From positions 1 to 64,000 of the forward strand of contig CAJTZN010000006.1 in NCBI GenBank assembly GCA_910584065.1: DNA of 64,000 nt, read 5' to 3'. This document shows, piece after piece, positions 44,101 to 51,939 of the stretch. The notes beneath the pieces are model-generated. The model was not told the origin of the DNA. It did no database searches and saw only the letters and a program-made list of their open reading frames with translations. Each line of letters opens with the position of its first letter. The first letter of the stretch is position 1. A program made the translations under genes and the position numbers. The DNA comes from an uncultured Eubacterium sp. Its GTDB lineage: Bacteria > Bacillota > Clostridia > Lachnospirales > Lachnospiraceae.

Positions 44101-45375
44101 AAAGACCGGGCCCGCAAAGGCGTCAAACCCCATGTCAGGGACGCCTCTTATAAGCGCGTTTTATTTACAAAAGAGATGCGCAAAACGTATACGATCCTCA
44201 CGCCGCAGATGTCGCCGATCCACTTTGACATGCTGATCCCGGCGCTGGCTGCCGCCGGTTATAACATGGTGCAGCTTCCAACCGGAGGGGACGAGCTTGA
44301 TTATGGACTGAAATACGTAAATAATGACGCCTGCTATCCCTCTCTCATCGTCGTGGGGCAGATCATGAAAGCGCTGCTGTCCGGAGAATACGATCTTGAC
44401 CGGACCGCCGTTATCATTTCCCAGACGGGCGGCGGATGCCGGGCGACGAATTACATTGGATTTATCCGCCGCGCGCTTCAAAAGGCAGGCATGGAACAGA
44501 TCCCTGTGATCTCGCTCAGCGCCGGCGTCGAGTCGAACCCCGGCTATAAGATCAACTACCGGCTGTTAAACGGTGCGATCCACGCGCTCGTTTACGGCGA
44601 TCTGTTCATGCGTGTCGTATATAAAACAAGACCTTATGAAAAAGTGCCCGGTTCGGTCAACGCCCTGCATGAGAAATGGAAAAAGATCTGCATTGAGGCA
44701 GTCAAGCACCCGAAGAAATCGGAATTGAAGAAAAATATCCGGGGAATCGTAAAGGATTTTGATGAAATCGAACTGGATGAGACATTGAAAAAACCAAAGG
44801 TAGGTATCGTAGGAGAAATCCTCGTGAAATTCCTGCCTGCGGCGAATAATTATATCGTCGAACTTTTAGAAGCCGAAGGCGCGGAGGCCGTCTGCCCGGA
44901 TATGCTTGATTTCTTTATGTACAGCGCCTATGACAGCGTATTTAAGGCGGATCACCTCGGGCATTCCAAAACCGGTAAATATATGGGGAAACTCGCCATT
45001 TGGTTTTTGGAACGCTACCGAAAGGAACTTCGCGATGCCCTCACGGAAAGCCGGCGTTTTGAACCACCTGCCAGCATTTACGATCTGTCAGAGTATGCGA
45101 AGCCGTTCGTATCGATGGGAAATCAGACCGGCGAAGGATGGTTTTTGACCGGCGAGATGATCGAACTGATCCAGAGCGGCGTACCGAACATCGTCTGCAC
45201 ACAGCCGTTTGGCTGCCTGCCAAACCATGTCGTCGGAAAAGGTGTGATCAAGCCGCTCCGCAAAGCATTCCCCGGGGCCAATATCGTTGCTGTCGATTAT
45301 GACCCGGGTGCCAGCGAAGTCAATCAGTTAAACCGGATCAAGCTGATGCTGGCAACGGCGATGGAGAATTTGTGA
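41164..45375 (+). CDS. 2-hydroxyacyl-CoA dehydratase activase-related fusion protein
   Basis: This 1403-residue protein joins two ASKHA ATPase domains of the BcrA/BadF/HgdC type (about 1-290 with GIDIGSTTVKIAILDES, and 315-600 with FLGIDAGSTTTKVAVVG), a DUF2229 domain (about 640-900), and a C-terminal HgdB-like dehydratase-type domain (about 990-1403, including QTGGGCRATNYIGFIRRAL and FGCLPNHVVGKGVIKPLRKA). Activases use ATP to inject electrons through a [4Fe-4S] cluster; the CAGGTGSFIDQMA and ACSSGCGSFIETFA loops carry the candidate cysteine ligands. The large fusion is typical of Clostridia, but its substrate is unproven. The start has AAGGAGG with good spacing. It is a lone gene with its own promoter. 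Confidence 0.9.
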   Translation: MNRVGIDIGSTTVKIAILDESNHIIFSAYERHFANIQETLKNIIKQAHSELGDLTIAPMITGSGGLTISEHLDIPFVQEVVSVATALKDFAPQTDVAIELGGEDAKIIYFTGGIEQRMNGICAGGTGSFIDQMATLLKTDAAGLNEYAKDFQAIYPIAARCGVFAKTDIQPLINEGASKPDLSASIFQAVVNQTISGLACGKPIRGNVAFLGGPLHFLTELKAAFIRTLKLADDAVIAPSHSHLFAASGAAMNSKGEGVTTLKALSDKLSGEIHMEFEVTRMEPLFASEADYDEFVERHSRHAVQKGSLADYEGNAFLGIDAGSTTTKVAVVGEDGSLLYSFYDNNNGSPLKTTIQAIKEIYEILPDSVSIVRSCSTGYGEALIQSALMLDEGEVETVSHYYAASFFEPEVDCILDIGGQDMKCIKIKNNSVDSVQLNEACSSGCGSFIETFARSLNYEVKDFAKLALFAEHPIDLGSRCTVFMNSKVKQAQKEGATVADISSGLAISVIKNALLKVIKLTDPKDLGKKVVVQGGTFYNDAVLRSFERVSGCQAVRPDIAGIMGAFGAALIAREHYEEGAVSTMLPLEDIISLKFESSMARCKGCTNHCLLTINKFTGGRQFISGNRCERGLGTEKKKKEVPNLYYYKNKRLFEHYTPLRPEQAYRGKVGIPRVLNLYENYPFWFTFFTELGYQVVLSPKSSRDIYSLGIESIPSESECYPAKLAHGHIMWLLNQGVTYLFYPCIPYEREEFKGAGNHYNCPIVTSYGENIKNNVEELSADGITFQNPFLSLESEKAAADELADYIGKENGIPEREIRGAVHAAYAELLKTREDVKKKGEEVLQWMKETGKRGIVLAGRPYHIDPEINHGIPELIASYDIAVLSEDSISHLAPIERPTIAMDQWMYHSRLYAAASYVRTQENLEMIQLNSFGCGLDAVTTDQVNDILTGSGKICTVLKIDEVNNLGAARIRIRSLISAVKDRARKGVKPHVRDASYKRVLFTKEMRKTYTILTPQMSPIHFDMLIPALAAAGYNMVQLPTGGDELDYGLKYVNNDACYPSLIVVGQIMKALLSGEYDLDRTAVIISQTGGGCRATNYIGFIRRALQKAGMEQIPVISLSAGVESNPGYKINYRLLNGAIHALVYGDLFMRVVYKTRPYEKVPGSVNALHEKWKKICIEAVKHPKKSELKKNIRGIVKDFDEIELDETLKKPKVGIVGEILVKFLPAANNYIVELLEAEGAEAVCPDMLDFFMYSAYDSVFKADHLGHSKTGKYMGKLAIWFLERYRKELRDALTESRRFEPPASIYDLSEYAKPFVSMGNQTGEGWFLTGEMIELIQSGVPNIVCTQPFGCLPNHVVGKGVIKPLRKAFPGANIVAVDYDPGASEVNQLNRIKLMLATAMENL

Positions 45376-45420
45376 TGTGGATTGTTGATAACAGAAAAAT
45401 ACAAGAACGAACGTCTCATC

Positions 45421-45429
45421 TGTTATAAT
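45421..45429 (+). promoter_or_regulatory. extended -10 promoter of the efflux pump leader
   Basis: TGTTATAAT (45421-45429) fits the extended -10 form TGnTATAAT. No good -35 is found at the usual distance. Transcription would begin near 45436, giving a leader with the 12-codon ORF and the attenuator hairpins. Confidence 0.55.
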
Positions 45430-45461
45430 GGAAAAAATAAAAACTCATGAAAGGACATAAG

Positions 45462-45500
45462 ATGAAACTTTGTATTGCAGCAGCTCCATGCAGAGTCTGA
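45462..45500 (+). CDS. 12-residue leader peptide of the MFS efflux gene
   Basis: An ATG at 45462, with AAAGGA upstream, opens the peptide MKLCIAAAPCRV and stops with TGA at 45498-45500. The last codons and the stop fall within the arms of the two alternative hairpins ahead of the pump. This is the layout of leader peptides for ribosome-stalling regulation of erm, mef and ABC-F genes. Stalling on this peptide would decide which hairpin forms. The coding call rests on position and architecture. Confidence 0.6.
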   Translation: MKLCIAAAPCRV

Positions 45501-45557
45501 GGAGACTGCATGGAGGAATCGCTTATACAGATCTCCTCAGGCTTTGCTTCTGGTTTT
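45484..45557 (+). promoter_or_regulatory. leader attenuator with mutually exclusive hairpins
   Basis: Hairpin 1 pairs CTCCATGCAG (45484-45493) with CTGCATGGAG (45506-45515). Hairpin 2 pairs CTGAGGAGA (45497-45505) with TCTCCTCAG (45532-45540), followed by a U-rich tail ending in TTTTT (to 45557). The loop region of hairpin 1 is the left arm of hairpin 2, so they compete. A ribosome paused in the leader ORF would block one and favour the other. This resembles transcription attenuation. Confidence 0.65.
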
Positions 45558-45588
45558 TAGAAATAAAGAAAACAAAAGGAGCAAAGAA

Positions 45589-46881
45589 ATGAAATTTTTA
45601 AAAAAGAATGAATACGTCGAGTTGAGGAACTTTTTGATCCTTTGGAGCACCCAGGGGTTATCCCAGCTCGGAAGCAGTATGACGGGATTTGCCCTGACAT
45701 TATGGCTGTATGAACAGACGGGTTCCTCCCTGAGTACAGCAGCGCTTGCAATATGCTCTTATGCACCGTATGTGATAATGAGCATATTCGCCGGAGCCTT
45801 GACCGACCGATTTGACAAAAAGAAAGTTATGCTTGGTTGTGATGTGTTTGCCGCAATCTGTACGATCCTTGTATTTGTATTATTCCGGACGGATCGTCTG
45901 ATGGTATGGCATTTATACGTTTTAAATGCTGTTTCCGGTTTAATGAATACCGTTCAGCAGCCGGCCTCTGAGGTAGCTATGACACTCGTTACGCCAGAAA
46001 AATATTATCAGAAAACGAGCGGACTCCGTTCTTTGTCGGGAAGTCTGATCTCGATACTGAATCCGCTGCTTGCTACATCATTGTACGCATTAGCAGGACT
46101 TCATGCGGTAATAGCGGTTGATATAGGAAGCTTTAGCGTCGCGTTTACGGCATTGCTGTTTTTTATTGATATTCCGGAAAACAAAAGGGAGCAAAGGGAA
46201 CGTGTACTCGTTCTCGCCAAAGAGGGGCTTATGTTTTTGTGGAAGAATCCGCTTATTATGGCACTGATCTTATTTATGTCCGGTGTTAATCTGGTGGCTT
46301 CCGCCTTTGACGCAACGCTGCCTGGTTATGTGCTTCCCAATCCGAACGGCGGTTCATCTGTTCTGGGAATGGTTACCTCCTGCTCTGGTATTGCTATGAT
46401 CATTGGCAGTTTGATCGTATCCGTCCTGCCAAAACCGAAAGACAGGGTAAAAGTCATTTATCTGACCATGCTGTTTTCATTGGGCACTGAAAATTTTTTG
46501 TTAGCATTTTCCAGAGAACCCGTATTATGGTGTATTGGGCAGATGATCGGATGGATTCTTGTCCCGGTTATGAACGCAAATCTGGATGTGATCCTTCGAA
46601 CTACCATTCCTGTGGAACTGCAGGGGCGTGTTTACGCCTGTCGTAATACACTTCAATTTTTTACGATTCCGATCGGACTGTTTTTAGGAGGTTTTATGGT
46701 AGATCACGTATGCGAGCCATTGATGAAAGTATATGGTGGTTTATCCATTCTAAAAACACTTTTTGGTACAGGGAAAGGTTCCGGTGCTGCACTTATGATG
46801 CTGATACTTGGAGTAAGCGGAAGCCTGCTTTGTCTCTTCACAGGCAGGAAATTGAAGAAATATCAATATATCGAAAAGTAA
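45589..46881 (+). CDS. MFS efflux transporter (Mef-like superfamily member)
   Basis: This 430-residue protein has 12 likely membrane helices. The MFS loop 2-3 motif is GALTDRFDKKKVMLGCD near 65-81, and the N-terminal order resembles the DHA3-like group that includes the macrolide pump Mef(A). Conserved QQPASEVAMTLVTPEKYYQK near 125 and RVYACRNTLQFFTIPIGL near 346 also fit this group. The start at 45589 follows AAAGGAGCAAAG; an in-frame start at 45475 lies inside the attenuator. The leader-peptide attenuator upstream implies induction by a ribosome-targeting compound, and makes drug export likely. The actual substrate is unknown. Confidence 0.85.
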   Translation: MKFLKKNEYVELRNFLILWSTQGLSQLGSSMTGFALTLWLYEQTGSSLSTAALAICSYAPYVIMSIFAGALTDRFDKKKVMLGCDVFAAICTILVFVLFRTDRLMVWHLYVLNAVSGLMNTVQQPASEVAMTLVTPEKYYQKTSGLRSLSGSLISILNPLLATSLYALAGLHAVIAVDIGSFSVAFTALLFFIDIPENKREQRERVLVLAKEGLMFLWKNPLIMALILFMSGVNLVASAFDATLPGYVLPNPNGGSSVLGMVTSCSGIAMIIGSLIVSVLPKPKDRVKVIYLTMLFSLGTENFLLAFSREPVLWCIGQMIGWILVPVMNANLDVILRTTIPVELQGRVYACRNTLQFFTIPIGLFLGGFMVDHVCEPLMKVYGGLSILKTLFGTGKGSGAALMMLILGVSGSLLCLFTGRKLKKYQYIEK

Positions 46882-46893
46882 CTTTATCTAATA

Positions 46894-46915
46894 GGGGGCG
46901 GTCATCTCCGCCCCT
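46894..46915 (+). terminator. hairpin after the MFS gene
   Basis: GGGGCGG (46895-46901) pairs with CCGCCCC (46908-46914), 13 bases after the stop. The uridine tail is poor, but the stem is very stable and the next gene is convergent. Confidence 0.6.
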
Positions 46916-46942
46916 GTATTCCTCTCCACACACATGTCAATA

Positions 46943-47656
46943 TCAATTCTTATAATAAAACGTTGGAATCCCTTTATAATCTATCCCTTCCTTTTTGCAC
47001 CGTTCACAAAAGTCACCATTCCTGCCATCTGCCCGCCAGTCAAAATAAACATGATACAGTTTCACGTAATATTCAAATTCTGCCACGAGTTCCGGATCTA
47101 CTCTTTTCTCCGCCAGGATCTGGTTTGCCGTACACACAGTATGGTGAAATTCCTCCTGCGTGATGATACAGCCTTCCGGAAAATGGTGCTGTCCCCACCA
47201 CAAAAAATCAACCTGCTCGCCAAAGTAAAGATCAACCGTTTGCTGATCGCAATCCTTATGCGCGTATGCACGTTCTAATATGTGATATGGATCATGCTCG
47301 TGTTTCGGATCATGCGGATTATAACGATCGCCAAAAATCTGAAACGCCCACCTCATCTGCGGCATTTTATCTTTATCACACTCACGATTCAGGTAATCAT
47401 TTAACAGTTCTGTCACCTGAAAGGGTAAGCGGCGCCGCGGAAGATGATCACCGGGAAATTTCATTTCATCGATATATTCTCTGCAAAATTGAAATAGGAC
47501 CACATCTGCCTCCCGAACGGATACATGTTCTTTAAAGTGCTTTGTAAACGCGAACAGAAAGTTGTTCGCCTGTTTTTTCAGCCCTCTTTCGCGCAAATCC
47601 CAATATTTCTGTATCTCTGTGATAAACTGCTCGTAATTCATGTTAAGGATCCTCAT
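46943..47656 (-). CDS. unrecognised cytosolic protein
   Basis: The 237-residue protein has no recognised domain. It contains many aromatic residues and a WWGQHHFPEGCIITQEEFHH stretch near 150-170, with a CERC pair near the C-terminus (about 218-221). There is no membrane helix. It overlaps the stop of the methyltransferase (ATGA) and is probably translated with it; a start at 47641 is also possible. Its N-terminus, MNYEQFITEIQKYWDLRERG, and its middle look helical. It may be a partner of the methyltransferase. Confidence 0.65.
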   Translation of the reverse strand: MRILNMNYEQFITEIQKYWDLRERGLKKQANNFLFAFTKHFKEHVSVREADVVLFQFCREYIDEMKFPGDHLPRRRLPFQVTELLNDYLNRECDKDKMPQMRWAFQIFGDRYNPHDPKHEHDPYHILERAYAHKDCDQQTVDLYFGEQVDFLWWGQHHFPEGCIITQEEFHHTVCTANQILAEKRVDPELVAEFEYYVKLYHVYFDWRADGRNGDFCERCKKEGIDYKGIPTFYYKN

Positions 47657-48879
47657 TTTTGATATAAATGCAGCACATATGTATCTTGAAAACTTATGTT
47701 GTTCCCATGATTTAAAATCGCATCACGGATACCATGAAAAAACGGATTTCGGTTTTCTTCTCTTAGTGTGATATGATCCGAATGCGTTTTAATATATTCG
47801 ATGTATTCATCCGCGGAATAGCTTCTTCTTCCATGAAAATCCTTTCTTCCCAAATAATGAAATCCATATTTTTCACCGTCTTCATAGTTAAATTTCTGCT
47901 TGTACGGCGATTCTGATACAAAATAGGTATCGTAGATCTGCTGAATGTCTTCAAACAAAGCGGGATCATCTGTTTTATAATCACCACACATATAACACAT
48001 TGCCAGGTATCCATGATCCTTCAAAATGGAATAACACTTTTTATATGCGATCTCTTCATTGATCCACTGGATCGCAGCAGCAGAATAAACCAGATCAAAT
48101 TGCCCGGATTCAAAGGGATAGATCTCAAAATCTGCGTTTATGACTTGAAAATTTTCAAACTTATCATATTTTCTCTTTAATATCTCTGCCAAATGCGTGC
48201 CAAGTTCGATCGCGCAGTAATCACAGCCTGTTTTAAGTGCGAATTCCGTTGCCTGACCTGTACCCGGCCCTATTTCCAAACATTTCTTTTTACGATCGAG
48301 ACTGCATTCTTTTACGATATGATCAAATAGCTCCTGACTATACCTCACTCTCCATTTATCAAACAACTCCGGGATCGTATCAAATACAAGACGTTTATCA
48401 AAGTACAATTCCTTTCTTAATGCCTCACAGATTCCCGCCATCTCCCACATTTCTTCTTCCGAACACATCTCACTTATATCGTATGTCAACGGTGCGGAAA
48501 CAAAGTCTGCCAGCGCCCTGTTTATCAGATCGTGTTCCTCCGGTGTGGCTGTGATACGCACGATCGATATCGCCGCCTCCCCTTCCAGTTCGCGCAGATC
48601 AACATGTCCATTCATTTTACATTCCAGCAACAGCGCCGCAAGATCCATAATGACATCAATCGCATAATAGAGCGGCATTTCCCATCCTTCTGGTGTTGTA
48701 TATTCAAGTGGAATATCCGGACTTTTAAAATCACCGCGCAGTCTGTCCAGACCAAAATCAGAGAATATTTCTCCTACTGCGATTTCTTCTTTCTGCTTTC
48801 CGGCCAGATACTCCACAAGCGTCAGGCTGTCGTCTGATCCGCCGATATAGTCGTTCCAGTATTTGTCCTCGATATACAT
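47653..48879 (-). CDS. class I SAM-dependent methyltransferase with N-terminal extension
   Basis: This 408-residue protein has a C-terminal Rossmann methyltransferase domain (about 190-330): motif I VLEIGPGTG-like CLEIGPGTGQATEFAL near 200, acidic motif II with a glutamate after CDYCAIELGTHLAEI, and NADFEIYPFESGQFDLVYSA near 250 as motifs III-IV. The first ~185 residues are an acidic domain I do not recognise (YLAGKQKEEIAVGEIFSDFG). The usual free-standing enzyme is 240-270 residues, so the fusion is notable. It starts after GGAGG. It is coupled to the unknown gene downstream (46943-47656). The substrate is unknown. Confidence 0.85.
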   Translation of the reverse strand: MYIEDKYWNDYIGGSDDSLTLVEYLAGKQKEEIAVGEIFSDFGLDRLRGDFKSPDIPLEYTTPEGWEMPLYYAIDVIMDLAALLLECKMNGHVDLRELEGEAAISIVRITATPEEHDLINRALADFVSAPLTYDISEMCSEEEMWEMAGICEALRKELYFDKRLVFDTIPELFDKWRVRYSQELFDHIVKECSLDRKKKCLEIGPGTGQATEFALKTGCDYCAIELGTHLAEILKRKYDKFENFQVINADFEIYPFESGQFDLVYSAAAIQWINEEIAYKKCYSILKDHGYLAMCYMCGDYKTDDPALFEDIQQIYDTYFVSESPYKQKFNYEDGEKYGFHYLGRKDFHGRRSYSADEYIEYIKTHSDHITLREENRNPFFHGIRDAILNHGNNISFQDTYVLHLYQK

Positions 48880-48919
48880 TTTGGCATACCTCCCTTTTCA
48901 TTATATTTTCTTTACTATT

Positions 48920-50209
48920 TTACAACAGATATTTCAAGAGTTCCTCCTCAAAAACCGTCACCGCCCGTTTCACGAAATCCACTCTCTCCTGCGCATCTGC
49001 CAAACGAACCGCGCACTCGTTCATCTCTTTAAAATCCGGCACATCCACATAATAGTCATCCCTGTGTTTTCGATTTGGATAGCACCATGTAAGCCACCAC
49101 CCTTCCGGCATGATTATATCACGATCGAGAAACCCCGCTGCTTCTTCTAACAGTTCATCGGATATGTTTTCCACCTCATACCCTTTCAAGTATCCTTGTT
49201 GGGGACCCGCCTCCGTATCAAACAGCGATATGCCTGCATAAAGATTATGTTCTACTTCTATCCGAAACCACATCTGCACGCTTCGGTTATGAAACACCGC
49301 TTTTGTTATGACATAATTTAAACCCGGATAGGTACTGCCGTCATCATCATAAAACCGTTCGTGACGTTTTACGTCATCATACGAATAATAGTTATAATTT
49401 TTTTCCAATTCCAACCCATACTTTGGCGCTATTTGATCCATTTCAACTTTAAAATCATCAAATACAAGCCGTATCAATCTTAATTTAGCCGCTTTCATGG
49501 ATCTTTCGATCTGTAATCCCGCGCTGAAATAATCCACAGATTGATATAAAATCTCCAAATTTTTGTCCATGATCCTGTCATCCTCTTGATCCGCGATCCG
49601 GTTTATCGTATCGATATACTGCATGACCATCATTTTTACAGGTTCTTTTAACTGATCCAGCATTTTAGTCAGCCATTTACATACATCTCTTTGCCATGAT
49701 ATACACATTATTCTCTCTTTTGGCAGGAGTTCATCCCTATCTTTCGCTTTCCTGCTGCATTCCGCAGGCTCTTTTCCGGATAGCGTTAGATAAATGATCT
49801 TTGTATTTCCGTCAACCGATTTGGTTTTCGCATACTCAAAATAATCGTAACACTGCCCCTCCTGGTCTCCGGCGTATATTTTGACTTCCATCGGGATAAA
49901 AAACCGGGTATTGTAAATAGCAATATCGATCCGACGCCCATGATCGATCGTAAATTCGCTGACGACATTCGTATGAGCGAGCAATGTATCGCTGATGCGG
50001 CTTTCTTTTAATATATCTTGGAAAAATGACTTTAAAAACAATATACCGCATCCGTGCTGTCCTTCGGGATGTAATAAATCAGTCAAAAAGCGGCACATGA
50101 CAACCTCTTTTGCCTCCACACCCAAAACATCAAATATATTATACACCGATAGCGGGGCATCAGGCAAAGACTTATGTATAAACGCTGTTAAAATTTGTTC
50201 GTCAACCAC
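48920..50209 (-). CDS. PD-(D/E)XK nuclease superfamily protein
   Basis: The 429-residue protein has an N-terminal PD-(D/E)XK core: ISDTLLAHTNVVSEFTIDHG, then RRIDIAIYNTRFFIPMEVKI with D-x10-EVK near residues 94-108, followed by AGDQEGQCYDYFEYAKTK and a strand TKIIYLTLSGKEP. That order of D, E and K with a downstream QxxxY motif matches restriction-like nucleases of the PDDEXK_4 type. The C-terminal half is unrecognised. The start is GTG, with GGGAGGAAAC upstream. The setting among accessory genes allows a role in defence or DNA processing, but this is not shown. Confidence 0.8.
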   Translation of the reverse strand: MVDEQILTAFIHKSLPDAPLSVYNIFDVLGVEAKEVVMCRFLTDLLHPEGQHGCGILFLKSFFQDILKESRISDTLLAHTNVVSEFTIDHGRRIDIAIYNTRFFIPMEVKIYAGDQEGQCYDYFEYAKTKSVDGNTKIIYLTLSGKEPAECSRKAKDRDELLPKERIMCISWQRDVCKWLTKMLDQLKEPVKMMVMQYIDTINRIADQEDDRIMDKNLEILYQSVDYFSAGLQIERSMKAAKLRLIRLVFDDFKVEMDQIAPKYGLELEKNYNYYSYDDVKRHERFYDDDGSTYPGLNYVITKAVFHNRSVQMWFRIEVEHNLYAGISLFDTEAGPQQGYLKGYEVENISDELLEEAAGFLDRDIIMPEGWWLTWCYPNRKHRDDYYVDVPDFKEMNECAVRLADAQERVDFVKRAVTVFEEELLKYLL

Positions 50210-50236
50210 TGCTCTGTTTCCTCCCTCGTTTTGTAA

Positions 50237-50749
50237 TCATTCAGGCTGTGTAAAATAACGATAATGCGGCATATCAATCCCCCGAAAATGTTTGATCCAG
50301 GTATCTGCTTTTGTCATACCATTTCTAATGGCTACATTTTGAGAGGCAGTATTCGTATCCCGAATGATCGAACAAACTTCATCTGCCTTTAAGATTTCAA
50401 AAGCATATTTTTTACACGCCTTTGCAGCTTCTGTTGCATAACCCTTATGCCAGTATGACCGATTAAACAGATATCCGATTTCCAACACTTCCGTATCTTT
50501 CCACGGCTGCATGGTGAGTCCGCACTGGCCTATCATTTCACCCGTTTCTTTCAAAATTACTGCCCATAAGCCAAAGTTCCATCGGCGATAACGGGAGATC
50601 TGCCTGTCAAGCCACTCCCTGACTTCAGTATCGCTGAACGCTCCCTCATAGGCGTACATGGTATCTTCATCTTGCAATATTTTACACAAAGAGTCGTAAT
50701 CAGCTTGATCCATCTCTCGTAAATACAATCTCTCTGTTTCAACGATCAT
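50237..50749 (-). CDS. GNAT N-acetyltransferase (RimJ/RimL-like)
   Basis: This 170-residue protein starts ETERLYLREMDQADYDSLCK, typical of the RimJ/RimL GNAT group, and has the acetyl-CoA loop GYLFNRSYWHKGYATEAAKA near 90-109 and the later strand NTASQNVAIRNGMTKADTWI. It may acetylate a protein N-terminus or a small molecule. It lies 12 bases after a truncated GNAT gene, as if the downstream part of that gene had been replaced. The start follows GAGGGGG. Confidence 0.88.
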   Translation of the reverse strand: MIVETERLYLREMDQADYDSLCKILQDEDTMYAYEGAFSDTEVREWLDRQISRYRRWNFGLWAVILKETGEMIGQCGLTMQPWKDTEVLEIGYLFNRSYWHKGYATEAAKACKKYAFEILKADEVCSIIRDTNTASQNVAIRNGMTKADTWIKHFRGIDMPHYRYFTQPE

Positions 50750-50761
50750 ATTCGTTCCCCC

Positions 50762-51043
50762 TCAGCTTCCGTAATTATAATTGCTTCTCCCGATTGTTGT
50801 TCTATCTTGTATGTAATATTGGATAAAGCCGATGGGGTTTTCATCCTTTAAGATAAAATAGGGGAATACATCTATTGGGTTCTTGATCCTGGAACCATAT
50901 TTCTCAATGATCCGTTCCAAAGGAACTGGCGGTTCTCCCTTTTCATCACACCAAACCCACTCTTGAAGTTCCGGCTCCAAAAACCAATTCCTCATTGCCG
51001 TATAATCATCCATCGTATCTTCCATTAATCTTAAAGTGATCAT
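50762..51043 (-). pseudogene. truncated GNAT acetyltransferase (N-terminal part)
   Basis: The 93-residue product matches the first half of an aminoglycoside-6'-type GNAT: YTAMRNWFLEPELQEWVWCD near 14-33, IEKYGSRIKNPIDVFPYF, and ILKDENPIGFIQYYIQ. It then stops after a short unrelated end (TIGRSNYNYGS) where the acetyl-CoA binding loop should begin. Without that loop it cannot be an active acetyltransferase. The upstream ribosome site is good (AAGGAGAAAG), so a truncated protein may still be made. It is separated from an intact GNAT gene by 12 bases. Confidence 0.75.
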
Positions 51044-51061
51044 TGTGCTTTCTCCTTAAAA

Positions 51062-51148
51062 TTACAATCTTTCTGACGTATAATCTGTCACATACACTAC
51101 TAATTTTCCTTTCGCAGCTCGGAATACCACCTTATCCTGATCTCTCAT
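51062..51148 (-). CDS. 28-residue ORF coupled to the HAD gene
   Basis: An ATG at 51148 overlaps the HAD stop (TGATG) and opens 28 codons (MRDQDKVVFRAAKGKLVVYV followed by TDYTSERL). It may be the tail of a partly deleted gene or a small real peptide. It is supported only by the coupling and position; no family is recognised. Confidence 0.3.
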   Translation of the reverse strand: MRDQDKVVFRAAKGKLVVYVTDYTSERL

Positions 51149-51867
51149 CATTCCTCCATTCGCCGCCTTAATTCATCCCAATCCGTTACGGTTAAAATAT
51201 TTTCATCTTCGGAATACGGTAGATCAATCGCCCCTATGTACCATACTGGTAACATACCTGCATTTAAAGAGCCTTTTATATCACATTCGTACTCATCCCC
51301 AATATACCAAACTTCCTCCGGATGCAAGTCCACTTTTTCCAGCGCCAGGTCAAATATCCTTCCATTCGGCTTCCGGAAAATATAATTGCTTGAGGTAATG
51401 ATAAATTCAAACATGTTTTCCGGAATCAGTCTGTTAATACGCTCTGCAACCACAGATGGGGCAAAAGAAATATTGCTGATCACGCCTGTGCGGATCCCTT
51501 TCTTCTTCAGGTATTTTAAAAAATCTTCTATTCCTTCCGTCGGCGTTCCCGGTGCGGCAGCGTTCCAGAATACTGTATCAATTTCAGAATTGCTTAACGC
51601 AATTTCTATTCCCTGCGATTCATAAAGATAAGGCGTAAACATCGTATTCGGTATTTCAACCTGGAATAGATGCCGTTTCTCAGGATCAACTCTCCCGAGT
51701 TCCTGATTTATTTCATTTGCTTTGGTTTGTATCTGTTCCGCCGACAAATGATATTTATTTTTTACCGCATACTGTAAAACTGCCTCTGTCCCCTTTACTG
51801 CATCAAATTTCTGTTGCGCAATAAGTGTTTGACCATAATCAAACAATACCATTTTGGGTAATTTCAT
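51148..51867 (-). CDS. HAD-superfamily hydrolase
   Basis: This 239-residue phosphatase-like protein has HAD motif I FDYGQTL near residues 9-15 (nucleophile D in MVLFDYGQT), motif II TGVISNIS near 134, a lysine in FRKPNGRIFDLALEKV near 178, and motif III WYIGDEYECDIKGSLNAGML near 200-219. It is probably a cytosolic small-molecule phosphatase. 72 bases of it (51429-51500), covering motif II, recur at 53313-53384 on the far side of the DUF4143 gene. Start ATG after AAAGGAAATTG. Confidence 0.88.
   Translation of the reverse strand: MKLPKMVLFDYGQTLIAQQKFDAVKGTEAVLQYAVKNKYHLSAEQIQTKANEINQELGRVDPEKRHLFQVEIPNTMFTPYLYESQGIEIALSNSEIDTVFWNAAAPGTPTEGIEDFLKYLKKKGIRTGVISNISFAPSVVAERINRLIPENMFEFIITSSNYIFRKPNGRIFDLALEKVDLHPEEVWYIGDEYECDIKGSLNAGMLPVWYIGAIDLPYSEDENILTVTDWDELRRRMEE
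51429..51500. repeat. 72-bp direct repeat, copy inside the HAD gene
   Basis: Identical to 53313-53384 in the same orientation; the two copies bracket about 1.8 kb holding the 5' part of the HAD gene and the DUF4143 gene. Confidence 0.9.
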
Positions 51868-51892
51868 GTATCAATTTCCTTTCTAAGAGAAA

Positions 51893-51921
51893 ACGACCGC
51901 CTGTTTAATTCAAGCGAGCGT
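51893..51921 (-). terminator. possible terminator of the DUF4143 gene
   Basis: An imperfect stem (ACGACCGCCTG with CAAGCGAGCGT, three mismatches) sits 19 bases past the stop and ends in TTTTC on the minus strand. Confidence 0.35.
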
Positions 51922-51939
51922 CTTTACTGATATTTGATT

